Source: JANQOZ01 sp045106555 (GTDB lineage Bacteria > Pseudomonadota > Gammaproteobacteria > Xanthomonadales > SZUA-38). Taken from it: a stretch of DNA of 64,000 nucleotides. The notes under the pieces are model-generated. The model searched no databases. It saw only the letters and a program-made list of their open reading frames with translations, and was not told the origin of the DNA. Where the stretch lies: the NCBI GenBank assembly GCA_045106555.1, contig JBGCET010000021.1, forward strand, positions 77,482 through 141,481, read 5' to 3'. The translations under genes and the position numbers were made by a program. This document shows, piece by piece, positions 18,124-27,154 of this stretch; the first letter of the stretch is position 1, and each line of letters begins with the position of its first letter.

Positions 18124-18912
18124 TCAAGGTTTTCCCGCGTTCGGCAGTGCACGCGAGGACACGCCCCTGCCCTGTGCGTTACCCAGCTGTCGCGCACCGG
18201 AGGTGAGCGCAGAAAGGCGCCTGGGCCTGAGCGTGACAACATTGGGATCAACGCTGTTTTTCTTGGCAACTAAAACAAACGATTGGCCGAAGTAGCCCAA
18301 CCAGGGCGCGCCGGACCATCGCTTGAAAGTTCGGGCCAGCCAACCTCGCACGCGTCCACCACGCTCACTGACAGGGCGCACAAGCAATGTGGACAGATCG
18401 AACCCGCGCAGTTGTTCGGCCATGGCCAGCGCTGACAACGGGTGCATCAGAGCGGGGTGACGATACCCTCGTGGACTTAGCCCCACAATTACGGCAACGC
18501 CGCCAGGCCTGAGGACACGATGCAACTCTCCCCATAACTCGCGCCGACCGGGTGCCTGTTCATGGACGTGATCCAGCACCATCAGCGCTACTGACTCATC
18601 CTGCAACGGCAGGGCATTGAGGTGACCGGCAATACAGCCCGACAGATGGCCTTTGCCCGTTACCGACAACTGATGACAGCTAATCGTCTGAGCGGTTGCC
18701 AGCATATCGACGTCAACACCCAGTGAACTGATCTGCAGCGCGTGATAGCCAAACACATTGGCCACGACGGTTCGACACACCTCAATTTCCGATGACCGCA
18801 GTCTTTCGGGCAAGGTGATATCTGGCAGATCCAGAGAGTGAGACTGTTGCAACACGATCAATAATCGCCAAGCGAGACAACGGCGCTTAGTGTAACTCAC
18901 TATGTCACTCAT
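18124..18912 (-). CDS. YafS-like class I SAM-dependent methyltransferase
   Basis: 262 residues from ATG 18912. In-frame ATGs upstream to 18966 give a basic, unconserved extension, so I prefer MSDIVSYTKRR. Recognisable parts are the N-terminal FGYHALQISSLGVD, the middle LPLQDESVALMVLDHVHE (the post-II acidic region of small methyltransferases) and LHRVLRPGGVAVIVGLSP. The glycine-rich SAM loop is weak, which is usual for this family. It sits upstream of rnhA and dnaQ, as yafS does in E. coli. Substrate unknown. The C-terminal 40 residues are basic and of low complexity. Confidence 0.75.
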   Translation of the reverse strand: MSDIVSYTKRRCLAWRLLIVLQQSHSLDLPDITLPERLRSSEIEVCRTVVANVFGYHALQISSLGVDVDMLATAQTISCHQLSVTGKGHLSGCIAGHLNALPLQDESVALMVLDHVHEQAPGRRELWGELHRVLRPGGVAVIVGLSPRGYRHPALMHPLSALAMAEQLRGFDLSTLLVRPVSERGGRVRGWLARTFKRWSGAPWLGYFGQSFVLVAKKNSVDPNVVTLRPRRLSALTSGARQLGNAQGRGVSSRALPNAGKP

Positions 18913-19060
18913 ACTGCGGGTCTGGCGCCGGCGGCGGAAGCGACTTTTCATGCCTGTCGCCATCACGTATCGTGTGGCGCTTGAAAACGCAGTGACGGTT
19001 TAGGGCGCATTCACGCAACCGGAACGTCATTGGAAACAATCGCGCAGGGAGAGTTAGACC

Positions 19061-19855
19061 ATGGGATTTCTAGAGGGCAAAAAGGCACTGATTGTTGGCG
19101 TGGCGAGCAATCGATCCATCGCCTGGGGCATCGCAGAAGCCATGCACCGACAGGGCGCAGAAATTGCCTTCACGTATCAAAATGAAAAACTGAAGTCCCG
19201 CGTGGATAAGATTGCTGACCAATGCGGCTCCTCTCTGGTGATGCCCTGCGACGTCGCTCTGGACAGTGATATTGATCGAGTTGCCGAGACCATTGAGCAA
19301 TCTTGGGGAACGCTGGACATTATGGTGCATTCGGTGGGCTTTGCGCCCCGCGAGCAACTAGTGGGGAATTTTGCTGAAGCGGTAACCCGCGAAGGGTTTC
19401 AGATTGCTCACGACATCAGCTCATACAGCTTTGCCGCCCTTGCCAAGAGCCTGCACCCGCTAATGAAAGACCACCCCAGTGCCTTGATGACCCTGTCCTA
19501 TCTGGGCGCGATGCGGGCGATGCCTTATTACAACGTGATGGGGTTGGCCAAGGCCAGCCTGGAAGCGTCGGTCCGTTACCTGGCCCAGAGCCTGGGTCCG
19601 GATAACATCCGCGTGAACGGGATTTCTGCGGGCCCCATCAAGACGCTGGCTGCCGCAGGCATTTCCAATTTCCGCAAAATGCTGGATCACGTTGAGCGCA
19701 GCGCGCCGCTGCGGCGCACAATCAGCACAGAAGAAGTCGGCAACGTTGCTGCCTTTCTATGCTCCGACTTAGCTTCCGGGGTGACCGGCGAAATCACCTA
19801 CGTGGATTCGGGCTACAGCATCCTCGGAATGCCCGAACTGAATGCCGATAATTGA
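19061..19855 (+). CDS. fabI: Enoyl-[acyl-carrier-protein] reductase, NADH-dependent
   Basis: 264 residues, matching FabI. It performs the last reduction of each fatty-acid elongation cycle. The cofactor-binding N-terminus is GKKALIVGVASNRSIAWGI, the SDR-like active site is YYNVMGLAK (Tyr and Lys seven apart, the FabI spacing of YX6K), and the C-terminal part has VNGISAGPIKTLAA. Preceded by AGGGAGAG 8 nt before ATG. The target of triclosan in sensitive species; the residues I can see look like the classic form. It is convergent with ppiD. Confidence 0.97.
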   Translation: MGFLEGKKALIVGVASNRSIAWGIAEAMHRQGAEIAFTYQNEKLKSRVDKIADQCGSSLVMPCDVALDSDIDRVAETIEQSWGTLDIMVHSVGFAPREQLVGNFAEAVTREGFQIAHDISSYSFAALAKSLHPLMKDHPSALMTLSYLGAMRAMPYYNVMGLAKASLEASVRYLAQSLGPDNIRVNGISAGPIKTLAAAGISNFRKMLDHVERSAPLRRTISTEEVGNVAAFLCSDLASGVTGEITYVDSGYSILGMPELNADN

Positions 19856-19859
19856 CTGA

Positions 19860-19883
19860 AGGTCAGGCAGTTTCGCCTGACCT
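19860..19883. terminator. Shared hairpin between fabI and ppiD
   Basis: Perfect 9-bp stem AGGTCAGGC / GCCTGACCT with loop AGTTTC in the 41-nt gap between convergent genes. Symmetric, so it can act for both; T-run absent on + strand. Confidence 0.5.
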
Positions 19884-19896
19884 CATCAATCACACC

Positions 19897-21939
19897 TTAA
19901 AACCCCGTTCCAATCGGGGTGAGTCGGTCTTCAATGACGTCAATGCTGGCGCCATCGCGCAGCTGAGCATCTGATGCGGTAATTTCTTCCGTGGTAATGG
20001 CTCTGACGATCCGTGACGACACCGCCTCAATGCCAGACTCGTCTTCTTCTCCATCAGTGACGCCTTGCAGCGAAACTGCGCTGAAGCTGTCAGGCCCCGC
20101 AGGCACCACCTGCAGCACCGCCAGCCCATCGTCGGGCTGGGCCAGACGAAACACCCCCTGGGCCAGCTGACCATCAACTTCACCTGGCCGTCCGAATCGG
20201 GGAATATCCAGCGCGACTTTAAGCTCAGGTGTTACGGAATCTGCAAGTTCGACATCCCCAGCGTTGTCATCGGCATCGGCGGAGTCCGGCGCTGGCTCAA
20301 CGGCCTCATCAACCGCCATATCATCGGCCTGAGAGTCGTCCGCACTCGACGCCAGGGCATCCGCCAGACTTCCCGACGCTTTGGCGGCGTCAACCAGGGC
20401 TTGGGCTGCTTGCTCAGCCAGCTCTCGAGCCTTTTGGGTAGTCAGCGTGTCCCGCACCTCGTCGACCACCTCATCCAACGGACGTAATGCGGCGTCGATA
20501 CGGTCGGATACTCTCAGCACTAGGGTCTCGGTATCGCTGAGGTTGATGGGATCACTGTTAGAACCTTCCAACAAAACCTGATCAGCGAAGGCAGCCTGAA
20601 TGACGTCCGGATTTGCTGCAATACCTCCTGCGCCACCGGTCCGGGAAACCGGCTCGGTGGTCTGCACTTCCAGAGCCAAGGCATCTGCAGCTGTTTGCAA
20701 ACTTCCCGCATCTTCGTAACTGAGATCGTAAAGGCGATCCTGCTGCTCTATGTACAGGCGTTCGACCTCAGTTTCACGATAATCCGCTGCCAGCTCGTCT
20801 CTGGCTTCGTCAAACGACTTACCCCGGCTTTCCTCAATTTCGCGCAACCAGATCACATGAAAGCCGAATGCGGTGTTGACCGGGTCCGACACATCGCCGG
20901 GCGCCATGGAAAACAGGGTTTCCTCAAATGCTTCCACCATGTCCTCTCGTTCAACCCACCCCAGGTCACCACCGGTTGAGGCTGATCCGAGATCGTCGGA
21001 CATCTCCGCGGCGACGTCGGCAAAAGCTTCACCGGCGCGAATTCTGGCGACGGCAGTAGCCGCTTTTTCTTCCGCGTCTTTCAGTGTGGCAGCATCCGGA
21101 TTGTCGCCGGTTTCAATTAAGATATGGGACGTCATCCGACGTTCAGGGATAACAAAGCGTGCTTTTTGCGCCTCATAACGTTGCAGCAGCGTGCTTTCGC
21201 TGACCTCAATGTCCTGGGCCATTGTGTCGCTGGTAAGCAACACGTATTCAATGACAACCTGCTCCGGATTGGTGTAATCCGCTGGGTTGTTGTCGTAGTG
21301 GGTTTGAATGTCCTCGTCGCTGACCTGCGCTTGGTCCCGATAGTCGGCAGCGTCGAACGACACGTACTCAAATGACCTGAGTTGCGCCTGCAGCCGCTGG
21401 GCGCCAGAAACCTCGGAGGGCAGAGCAAACGCGGAGGATTGCAGAACCGCGCTAATTTCGTTGACCAGTAGGTCGTCGGCCAGGTCGCTTTCAAATTGGC
21501 GCGGGGTCAAGCCTTGCTGAGACAGGAGCGCAAGATACTGATCCTGATCGAAGCTGTTGCCTACATTGAACGCGGGTATTGCCTGGATCGAATCGCGAAT
21601 TCGTTGCGGCGATATGGCCAGACCAGCGCCCTCTGCGGCTTGAATCCGCAACTCGCGACTGATCATCTGCTCCAGATGCTGACGACGAATCAGCGGTTGA
21701 TCAAAATAAGTGGCCCCCAACGCACCGCCAAACTGCTGCTGCATGCGCGCTCTGTACTGACTGAAACTGGCGGTGAATTCGCCGAGAGGAATTTCTTCGC
21801 CATTCACCGAGGCCACCGCATCCTGCGGCGTGGTGTTGAAGTACTCGAAACTACCGGTGGCTACCAGGACCACACAAATTGTTCCGATAATGGCCCAGGC
21901 GATAAAGCCTGAAGCCCGATCCCTGATTGCCTGCATCAT
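19897..21939 (-). CDS. ppiD: Periplasmic folding chaperone PpiD (SurA/parvulin family)
   Basis: 680 residues from ATG 21939 (MMQAIRDRASGFIAW), preceded by GGAG; the frame extends 23 codons further but without conservation. It is anchored by one N-terminal helix (about 11-30, FIAWAIIGTICVVLVATG) and acts in the periplasm on newly exported outer-membrane proteins. A SurA-N-like chaperone region follows. The parvulin domain is near 265-365, with RRMTSHILIETGDN, GGDLGWVEREDMVEAFEE and NTAFGFHVIWLREIEE. A long acidic linker (about 545-590) precedes the C-terminal helical domain. Its position just downstream of hupB and lon is the usual one in pseudomonads. Confidence 0.94.
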   Translation of the reverse strand: MMQAIRDRASGFIAWAIIGTICVVLVATGSFEYFNTTPQDAVASVNGEEIPLGEFTASFSQYRARMQQQFGGALGATYFDQPLIRRQHLEQMISRELRIQAAEGAGLAISPQRIRDSIQAIPAFNVGNSFDQDQYLALLSQQGLTPRQFESDLADDLLVNEISAVLQSSAFALPSEVSGAQRLQAQLRSFEYVSFDAADYRDQAQVSDEDIQTHYDNNPADYTNPEQVVIEYVLLTSDTMAQDIEVSESTLLQRYEAQKARFVIPERRMTSHILIETGDNPDAATLKDAEEKAATAVARIRAGEAFADVAAEMSDDLGSASTGGDLGWVEREDMVEAFEETLFSMAPGDVSDPVNTAFGFHVIWLREIEESRGKSFDEARDELAADYRETEVERLYIEQQDRLYDLSYEDAGSLQTAADALALEVQTTEPVSRTGGAGGIAANPDVIQAAFADQVLLEGSNSDPINLSDTETLVLRVSDRIDAALRPLDEVVDEVRDTLTTQKARELAEQAAQALVDAAKASGSLADALASSADDSQADDMAVDEAVEPAPDSADADDNAGDVELADSVTPELKVALDIPRFGRPGEVDGQLAQGVFRLAQPDDGLAVLQVVPAGPDSFSAVSLQGVTDGEEDESGIEAVSSRIVRAITTEEITASDAQLRDGASIDVIEDRLTPIGTGF

Positions 21940-22041
21940 AGGTGCTGCACTCCACGGCCCACAACGCTGAGGACCTTGATCAGTAAAACGCAATGTTCGT
22001 AAAAACAAAGGGCGCCTTGATAAAGGCGCCCTTTGAGTACA

Positions 22042-22118
22042 TGGCGGAGTGGACGGGACTCGAACCCGCGACCCCCGGCGTGACAGGCCGGTATTCTAAC
22101 CAGCTGAACTACCACTCC
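22042..22118 (-). tRNA. tRNA-Asp (GTC)
   Basis: 77-nt cloverleaf with encoded CCA. The acceptor GGAGTGG pairs with CCACTCC; the anticodon loop reads CTGTCAC; TTCGAGT T-loop. It follows tRNA-Val by 9 nt on the same strand. Confidence 0.97.
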
Positions 22119-22127
22119 TAAACATGG

Positions 22128-22203
22128 TGGTGGGTGCTGCAGGGCTCGAACCTGCGACCCTCGCCTTGTAAGGGCGATGCTCTCCCAGCTGAGCTAAGCA
22201 CCC
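22128..22203 (-). tRNA. tRNA-Val (TAC)
   Basis: 76-nt cloverleaf with encoded CCA. The acceptor GGGTGCT pairs with AGCACCC; the anticodon loop reads CTTACAA; the T-loop is TTCGAGC. It lies 13 nt downstream of hupB, so it could be processed from a hupB-tRNA transcript. Confidence 0.97.
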
Positions 22204-22216
22204 CCCGGAAGGCGCG

Positions 22217-22489
22217 CTAGTTTACGGCATCCTTCAGGCCTTTGCCAGCCTTGAATGAAGGGATTTTAGACGCCTTGATCTTAATCGTCTCACCCGTGCG
22301 TGGGTTACGGCCAGTTCGCGCTGCACGCTTCTTGACGCTGAAGGTACCAAAGCCAACCAGAGAAACCGTATCGCCCTTTTTCAGCGCCTTGGTGACAGAT
22401 GCCAGCACTGCCTCTACGGCGTCTCCAGCATCGCTTTTACTCAGATCCGCTGCGTTGGATACTGCTTCTACGAGCTCAGTCTTGTTCAT
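22217..22489 (-). CDS. hupB: DNA-binding protein HU-beta
   Basis: 90 residues, the standard HU length. A dimeric nucleoid protein that bends DNA. The N-terminal helices are MNKTELVEAVSNAADLSKSD. The dimer core has DTVSLVGFGTFSVKKRAAR. The DNA-embracing arm has GRNPRTGETIKI with the intercalating Pro of RNP, and the end is IPSFKAGKGLKDAVN. It has its own candidate promoter and is followed closely by tRNA-Val. Confidence 0.98.
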   Translation of the reverse strand: MNKTELVEAVSNAADLSKSDAGDAVEAVLASVTKALKKGDTVSLVGFGTFSVKKRAARTGRNPRTGETIKIKASKIPSFKAGKGLKDAVN

Positions 22490-22521
22490 AGTTTTTCTTC
22501 CTAATGTATACGGTGCACCGC

Positions 22522-22550
22522 ATTGTGTGACGTCTGAAGTTCAGCATCAA
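22522..22550 (-). promoter_or_regulatory. Candidate hupB promoter
   Basis: On the minus strand TTGATG (22545-22550), 17-nt spacer, CACAAT (22522-22527), about 33 nt before the hupB start. Four of six matches in each box with ideal spacing; weak evidence only. Confidence 0.3.
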
Positions 22551-23002
22551 TGTGCGTGTCCTTCCGACAATTTACCGAAAGCGGAAAGGTGGCTGGGAAC
22601 TGCACCCGCAGCCATCAACCGAAAACGTTCACCCCTTCCGAATCAGCTGACCGGTGGCCCGGAGAACCGCGTTAACGCTTCCCTGCAAGTTGCCAGCCGC
22701 CTCGGCGAAGAAGGGTTTATACCAGCCTGTCAGGGCTAGGGCAAGGAATTGCGCCCGCAACATCCCCAATCTGCGAAAACTCAATGGTGGTGCGGGCTGC
22801 ACAAGATTTTTTTGGTAAAAAAAAGGCGAAAACCACGCCAAAAAGGTTGACTTTTTCTGCCGACATTGAACACTCAAAACGACAGCTAAAGTGACTTCAA
22901 CTATCCGCTTCTCAAGCCTTTGATATCTCGACCGAAGAACTTGTGGAAGTAAGCCGTCGAACTAGACCGGGATATGAGCAGAACCACAAAAGCGGGGCAA
23001 AT
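22551..23002. other. Long gap between lon and hupB
   Basis: About 450 nt with no convincing gene. It contains A/T-rich patches around 22805-22860 (runs of A and T of 6-8) and short inverted repeats, consistent with upstream regulatory DNA of hupB. A small minus-strand frame here (22629-22877) has no protein-like features. Confidence 0.35.
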
Positions 23003-23028
23003 AGGGATTTTGTAACAACAAAATCCCT
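23003..23028 (-). terminator. lon 3' hairpin
   Basis: Perfect 11-bp stem AGGGATTTTGT / ACAAAATCCCT with a 4-nt loop, extended by GGGC/GCCC outside, 15 nt past the lon stop. A strong stem, though without a following T-run. Confidence 0.5.
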
Positions 23029-23043
23029 GCCCTAAGTTAGATT

Positions 23044-25485
23044 TCAGTGTGCGCGAATGGACTCCGATTCCTGATCGTCGCCTTTATCTGCCGCTGACAC
23101 CTTACCCGTCGCACTAAGCGGCACGGGCTGGGCAGACAGCGCCTGCTCCAGCACCTCGTCAATCCAGCTAACCGGAACGATGTTGAGATTGCCTTTCACA
23201 TTATCGGGAATCTCTGCCAAGTCTTTTTTATTGTCTTCCGGGATTAACACCGTTTGCACTCCGCCCCGATGGGCAGCCAAAAGTTTCTCTTTCAGCCCGC
23301 CGATAGGTAGCACACGACCACGCAGCGTAATCTCGCCAGTCATCGCGACGTCGGACTTTACTGGAATGCCGGTTAAGGCCGACACCAGAGCTGTACACAT
23401 ACCTATGCCCGCACTGGGCCCGTCTTTGGGTGTGGCGCCTTCAGGAACGTGGACGTGGACGTCCACAGAAGCGTGAAACTCGTCTTTCAGGCCCAGGGAA
23501 CCGGCACGGTTTCGGACCACCGTCATCGCAGCCTGAATAGACTCTCGCATCACGTCGCCCAACTGGCCGGTCTGCAACATTTTTCCTTTGCCGTTCACGA
23601 CCGTGGCCTCGATGCTCAGCAGTTCGCCGCCGACTTCCGTCCAAGCAAGTCCGGTGACCAGACCCACCTCGTCCTTTTCTTCTGCCAGTCCATACCGGTG
23701 GCGTCGAACACCAAGGTAGGTATCCAGATTTTCTGAGGTGATATCGATAGACTTCATCTCATTATCCAAAATCAGCGCCTTCACCACCTTGCGGCAGATT
23801 TTCGCTATTTCGCGCTCCAAAGAACGCACACCAGACTCCCGGGTGTAGTAGCGGATGATGTCGCGCAGTGCTTCTTCGTTCAGGCTTATTTCGGTCGTCT
23901 TCAGACCGGTGGCCTTCTCCTGTTTGGGCATCAAGTAGCGCTGGGCAATGTTCAGCTTTTCATCTTCGGTGTAGCCGGGGATTCGAATGACTTCCATTCG
24001 ATCCAGAAGCGGACCCGGTATGTTCAATGAGTTGGCCGTGGCCACAAACATGATTTCCGATAAATCCAGATCCACTTCAAGATAGTGGTCATTAAACGCG
24101 TGGTTTTGTTCCGGATCTAAAACCTCAAGCAACGCCGAGGAAGGATCGCCGCGAAAGTCCATGGACATCTTGTCGAGCTCATCAAGCATGAACAGCGGAT
24201 TACGTTTACCGGCTTTGGTGAGGTTTTGCACTATTCGCCCCGGCATGGAGCCAATGTAGGTGCGCCGATGCCCACGAATTTCCGCCTCATCACGCACCCC
24301 TCCGAGGGACATGCGAACAAACTGGCGATTGGTGGCTCGGGCAATCGACTGCCCCAAAGAGGTTTTTCCCACACCCGGAGGACCCACCAGACATAGAATT
24401 GGGCCCTTCATCTGACGCACTCGCTGCTGGACCGCCAAGTATTCCAGGATGCGCTCCTTAACCTTGTCCAGCCCGTAATGATCTTCGGCCAGAGCGGCCT
24501 CAGCGGCCGCCAGATCCTTGCGAATTCGCGACCGCTTCTTCCAGGGCAGACCCAGCAGCGTATCGATATAATTGCGCACCACGGTGGCCTCAGCGGACAT
24601 GGGCGACATCATCTTGAGCTTGCCCAGTTCCGAAAGCGCCTTTTCCTCAGCCGATTTCGGCATTCCGGACTCCGCAATTTTGCGCGCCAGTTCATCAGAC
24701 TCTCCCGGCGTTTCCTCCAGGTCTCCCAACTCTTTTTGAATGGCCTTCATTTGCTCATTCAAGTAGTACTCGCGCTGGCTTTTTTCCATCTGGCTCTTAA
24801 CCCGACCGCGAATACGCTTTTCTATTTGCAGAACATCAATTTCGCCCTCAACCAAGCCCAACAGGGCCTGCAGACGTTGGTTAATATCCCCAATTTCCAA
24901 GATAGCCTGCTTGTCTTCGAGCTTGATCGCCAGATGGGCGGCAACGGTGTCCGCCAGCCGGCTGGGGTCGTCGATACCCGACAGCGTCGCCAGGAGTTCT
25001 GGCGGCACTTTGCGGTTGAGTTTGACGTACTGTTCGAACAGCGACACCAGAGAACGGGCGGTAACGTCCAGTTCTCGATCCGCCGTGTCCGTGCCAGGGT
25101 CGACCACTGACACGGTAGCGATGAAATGCTCTTCGTGCTGCACCATGCCTTCCACGCGGGCACGATCAGCACCTTCCACCAGCACCTTTATGGTGCCATC
25201 GGGCAGTTTTAACAGTTGCAACACCGTTGCCAGCGTCCCGACGTCATATAGATCTTCAGGTTGTGGGTCGTCAACCTCAGCGGATCGCTGCGCCAGCAGC
25301 ATGATTCGCTTGTCTTCCCCCATGGCAACATCGAGGGCTCTGATAGAGCGTTCCCGCCCCACGAATAGCGGGATGACCATGTGCGGATAAACCACCACGT
25401 CTCGCAACGGCAGCACAGGCACGTGAACCAACTCTACGCCAGCAAGGTCGTCAGAGCTCAGGGAATCATCAGAAGAAGCAGCCAT
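23044..25485 (-). CDS. lon: ATP-dependent protease Lon
   Basis: 813 residues. A cytoplasmic homohexamer that unfolds and degrades misfolded and regulatory proteins. The N-terminal LON substrate domain (about 17-210) opens HVPVLPLRDVVVYPHM. A coiled-coil region has QREYYLNEQMKAIQKELG. The AAA+ module has Walker A GPPGVGKTSLGQSIA, then MLDELDKM as Walker B. The C-terminal protease domain has the catalytic Ser in PKDGPSAGIGM and the Lys in KLLAAHRGG/KEKLL. Heat-inducible, judging from the sigma-32-type promoter upstream. Downstream of clpX as in pseudomonads. Confidence 0.98.
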   Translation of the reverse strand: MAASSDDSLSSDDLAGVELVHVPVLPLRDVVVYPHMVIPLFVGRERSIRALDVAMGEDKRIMLLAQRSAEVDDPQPEDLYDVGTLATVLQLLKLPDGTIKVLVEGADRARVEGMVQHEEHFIATVSVVDPGTDTADRELDVTARSLVSLFEQYVKLNRKVPPELLATLSGIDDPSRLADTVAAHLAIKLEDKQAILEIGDINQRLQALLGLVEGEIDVLQIEKRIRGRVKSQMEKSQREYYLNEQMKAIQKELGDLEETPGESDELARKIAESGMPKSAEEKALSELGKLKMMSPMSAEATVVRNYIDTLLGLPWKKRSRIRKDLAAAEAALAEDHYGLDKVKERILEYLAVQQRVRQMKGPILCLVGPPGVGKTSLGQSIARATNRQFVRMSLGGVRDEAEIRGHRRTYIGSMPGRIVQNLTKAGKRNPLFMLDELDKMSMDFRGDPSSALLEVLDPEQNHAFNDHYLEVDLDLSEIMFVATANSLNIPGPLLDRMEVIRIPGYTEDEKLNIAQRYLMPKQEKATGLKTTEISLNEEALRDIIRYYTRESGVRSLEREIAKICRKVVKALILDNEMKSIDITSENLDTYLGVRRHRYGLAEEKDEVGLVTGLAWTEVGGELLSIEATVVNGKGKMLQTGQLGDVMRESIQAAMTVVRNRAGSLGLKDEFHASVDVHVHVPEGATPKDGPSAGIGMCTALVSALTGIPVKSDVAMTGEITLRGRVLPIGGLKEKLLAAHRGGVQTVLIPEDNKKDLAEIPDNVKGNLNIVPVSWIDEVLEQALSAQPVPLSATGKVSAADKGDDQESESIRAH

Positions 25486-25642
25486 TGGGCACTCCAGGTT
25501 GGTGGTTAAGTGATGTAGATCGTTTGAAACTGCCAGACCTTGAGCGAAAGTCCAGTGACAAGAGCATTAAGGGATTTTTTCCCTTAAAACCTCATCCACC
25601 CAGGCGGATTCGAACAACGGTTATACCAGCTTACAGAGCTAG

Positions 25643-25671
25643 AGATTGGGCTGACGATTACGGCTTTCAAC
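25643..25671 (-). promoter_or_regulatory. sigma-32 (heat-shock) promoter of lon
   Basis: On the minus strand the -35 is GTTGAAA (25665-25671; consensus CTTGAAA), spacer 14 nt, -10 CCCAATCT (25643-25650; consensus CCCCATNT). Thirteen of fourteen defined bases match. The predicted leader is about 150 nt and contains a small hairpin AAGGGA / TCCCTT near 25570-25585. Confidence 0.8.
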
Positions 25672-25749
25672 ACCGAGGCAACATGGTGTAGAGAAAGAGG
25701 ACGTCAGACAACCACCTTCGGGGTGGATGCCATGACAATTGCCAGTAAA

Positions 25750-25770
25750 CCGCCAGCGTGACGCTGGCGG
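25750..25770 (-). terminator. clpX terminator hairpin
   Basis: Perfect 9-bp stem CCGCCAGCG / CGCTGGCGG, 3-nt loop, followed on the minus strand by GTTTA, 6 nt after the clpX stop. It separates clpX from the heat-shock promoter of lon. Confidence 0.65.
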
Positions 25771-25776
25771 GGAGTA

Positions 25777-27042
25777 TTACTCCGATACCGCCCGGGCGTT
25801 TTCGTAGATCAGGTAGGGGTCGGCTTCGCCGTTAATGACTGCCTCGTCAATAACCACTTTGCTAACACCTTCCATGGACGGCAACTCGTACATGCTGCCA
25901 AGGAGTACGTTTTCCAAAATGGTACGCAGCCCGCGAGCACCCGTTTTCCTTTCCATGGCTTTGCGCGCAATGGCACTGAGCGCGTCGTCACGGAATTCGA
26001 GTTCAGCCGACTCCATTTCGAACATTTTCTGGTACTGCTTGGTGATCGCGTTCTTGGGACGGGTGAGGATTTTGACCAGCGCATCCTCATCCAGCTCTCG
26101 CAAAGTGGCGACGACCGGCAAGCGACCGACAAACTCCGGTATCAAACCGTAGCGAACCAGGTCTTCCGGTTCCGTATCTAGCAGTACCTCACCCAGGTCG
26201 GCTGTTTCGTCTTTGGCTCTGACGGTTGCGGAAAAACCGATGCCTGTGCTGTCAGAACGCGATTGGATGATTTTTTCCAAACCGGCAAACGCACCGCCAC
26301 AGATGAGCAAAATGTTGCCAGTGTCCACCTGCAAAAACTCCTGCTGCGGGTGTTTTCGCCCCCCCTGAGGAGGAACCGAGGCGATCGTCCCCTCGATCAG
26401 CTTCAGCAGTGCCTGCTGCACGCCCTCTCCAGAAACGTCCCGAGTGATGCTGGGATTTTCCGCCTTCCGTGAAACCTTATCGATTTCGTCGATATAGACG
26501 ATGCCAGTCTGCGCCTTCTCCACGTCGTAGTCGCATTTCTGCAGCAGTTTCTGAATGATGTTTTCAACATCTTCGCCTACGTAGCCCGCTTCAGTCAGGG
26601 TGGTGGCATCAGCAATGGTAAACGGAACGTTCAACAGTCTGGCGAGCGTTTCGGCCAGCAGCGTCTTTCCCGACCCAGTGGGACCAATCAGCAGAATGTT
26701 GCTTTTCGCCAGTTCAACCTCGTCGTTACTGCTGTCAACTTCCAACCGCTTGTAGTGGTTGTAGACCGCAACGGAAAGTACCCGCTTGGCATGCTCCTGA
26801 CCGATGACATACTCATTAAGTACGTCATTGATTTCACGGGGTTTTGGCAATTTGCTTCGCGCAGCCGTCGATTTTTCTTCGAGTTCCTCGCGAATGATGT
26901 CGTTGCACAGCTCAACGCATTCATCGCAGATGAATACGCTTGGGCCGGCAATCAACTTCCTAACTTCGTGCTGACTTTTGCCACAAAAAGAGCAATAAAG
27001 AATTTTGCCGCCGTCAGACTTACTGGATTTTTCTTCGCTCAT
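25777..27042 (-). CDS. clpX: ClpX, ATP-binding unfoldase of ClpXP
   Basis: 421 residues. It recognises tagged proteins (ssrA and others), unfolds them and feeds them to ClpP. The N-terminal zinc-binding domain has CSFCGKSQ and CDECVELC. The AAA+ module has Walker A GPTGSGKTLLAETLA, Walker B GIVYIDEIDKV, the pore loop GYVGEDV, the RKH-type loop GGRKHPQQEFLQ, and the ClpP-contact IGFSAT (IGF loop). Downstream of clpP by 112 nt and probably in the same transcript. Confidence 0.98.
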   Translation of the reverse strand: MSEEKSSKSDGGKILYCSFCGKSQHEVRKLIAGPSVFICDECVELCNDIIREELEEKSTAARSKLPKPREINDVLNEYVIGQEHAKRVLSVAVYNHYKRLEVDSSNDEVELAKSNILLIGPTGSGKTLLAETLARLLNVPFTIADATTLTEAGYVGEDVENIIQKLLQKCDYDVEKAQTGIVYIDEIDKVSRKAENPSITRDVSGEGVQQALLKLIEGTIASVPPQGGRKHPQQEFLQVDTGNILLICGGAFAGLEKIIQSRSDSTGIGFSATVRAKDETADLGEVLLDTEPEDLVRYGLIPEFVGRLPVVATLRELDEDALVKILTRPKNAITKQYQKMFEMESAELEFRDDALSAIARKAMERKTGARGLRTILENVLLGSMYELPSMEGVSKVVIDEAVINGEADPYLIYENARAVSE

Positions 27043-27154
27043 TTAGCGCAGTTTTGTCCTTTTCAACTCGCTATGAGGATATCACAACCGGATCGTTTTG
27101 CCCGTGATGTGCATCCGCTGGCCACCACCCTTATCGGCCGTGGCGACAATAACG

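Noticed and set aside
22629..22877. Minus-strand 82-codon frame in the lon-hupB gap
   Set aside because: No domain, no ribosome site, poly-A/T rich part; more likely hupB upstream DNA.
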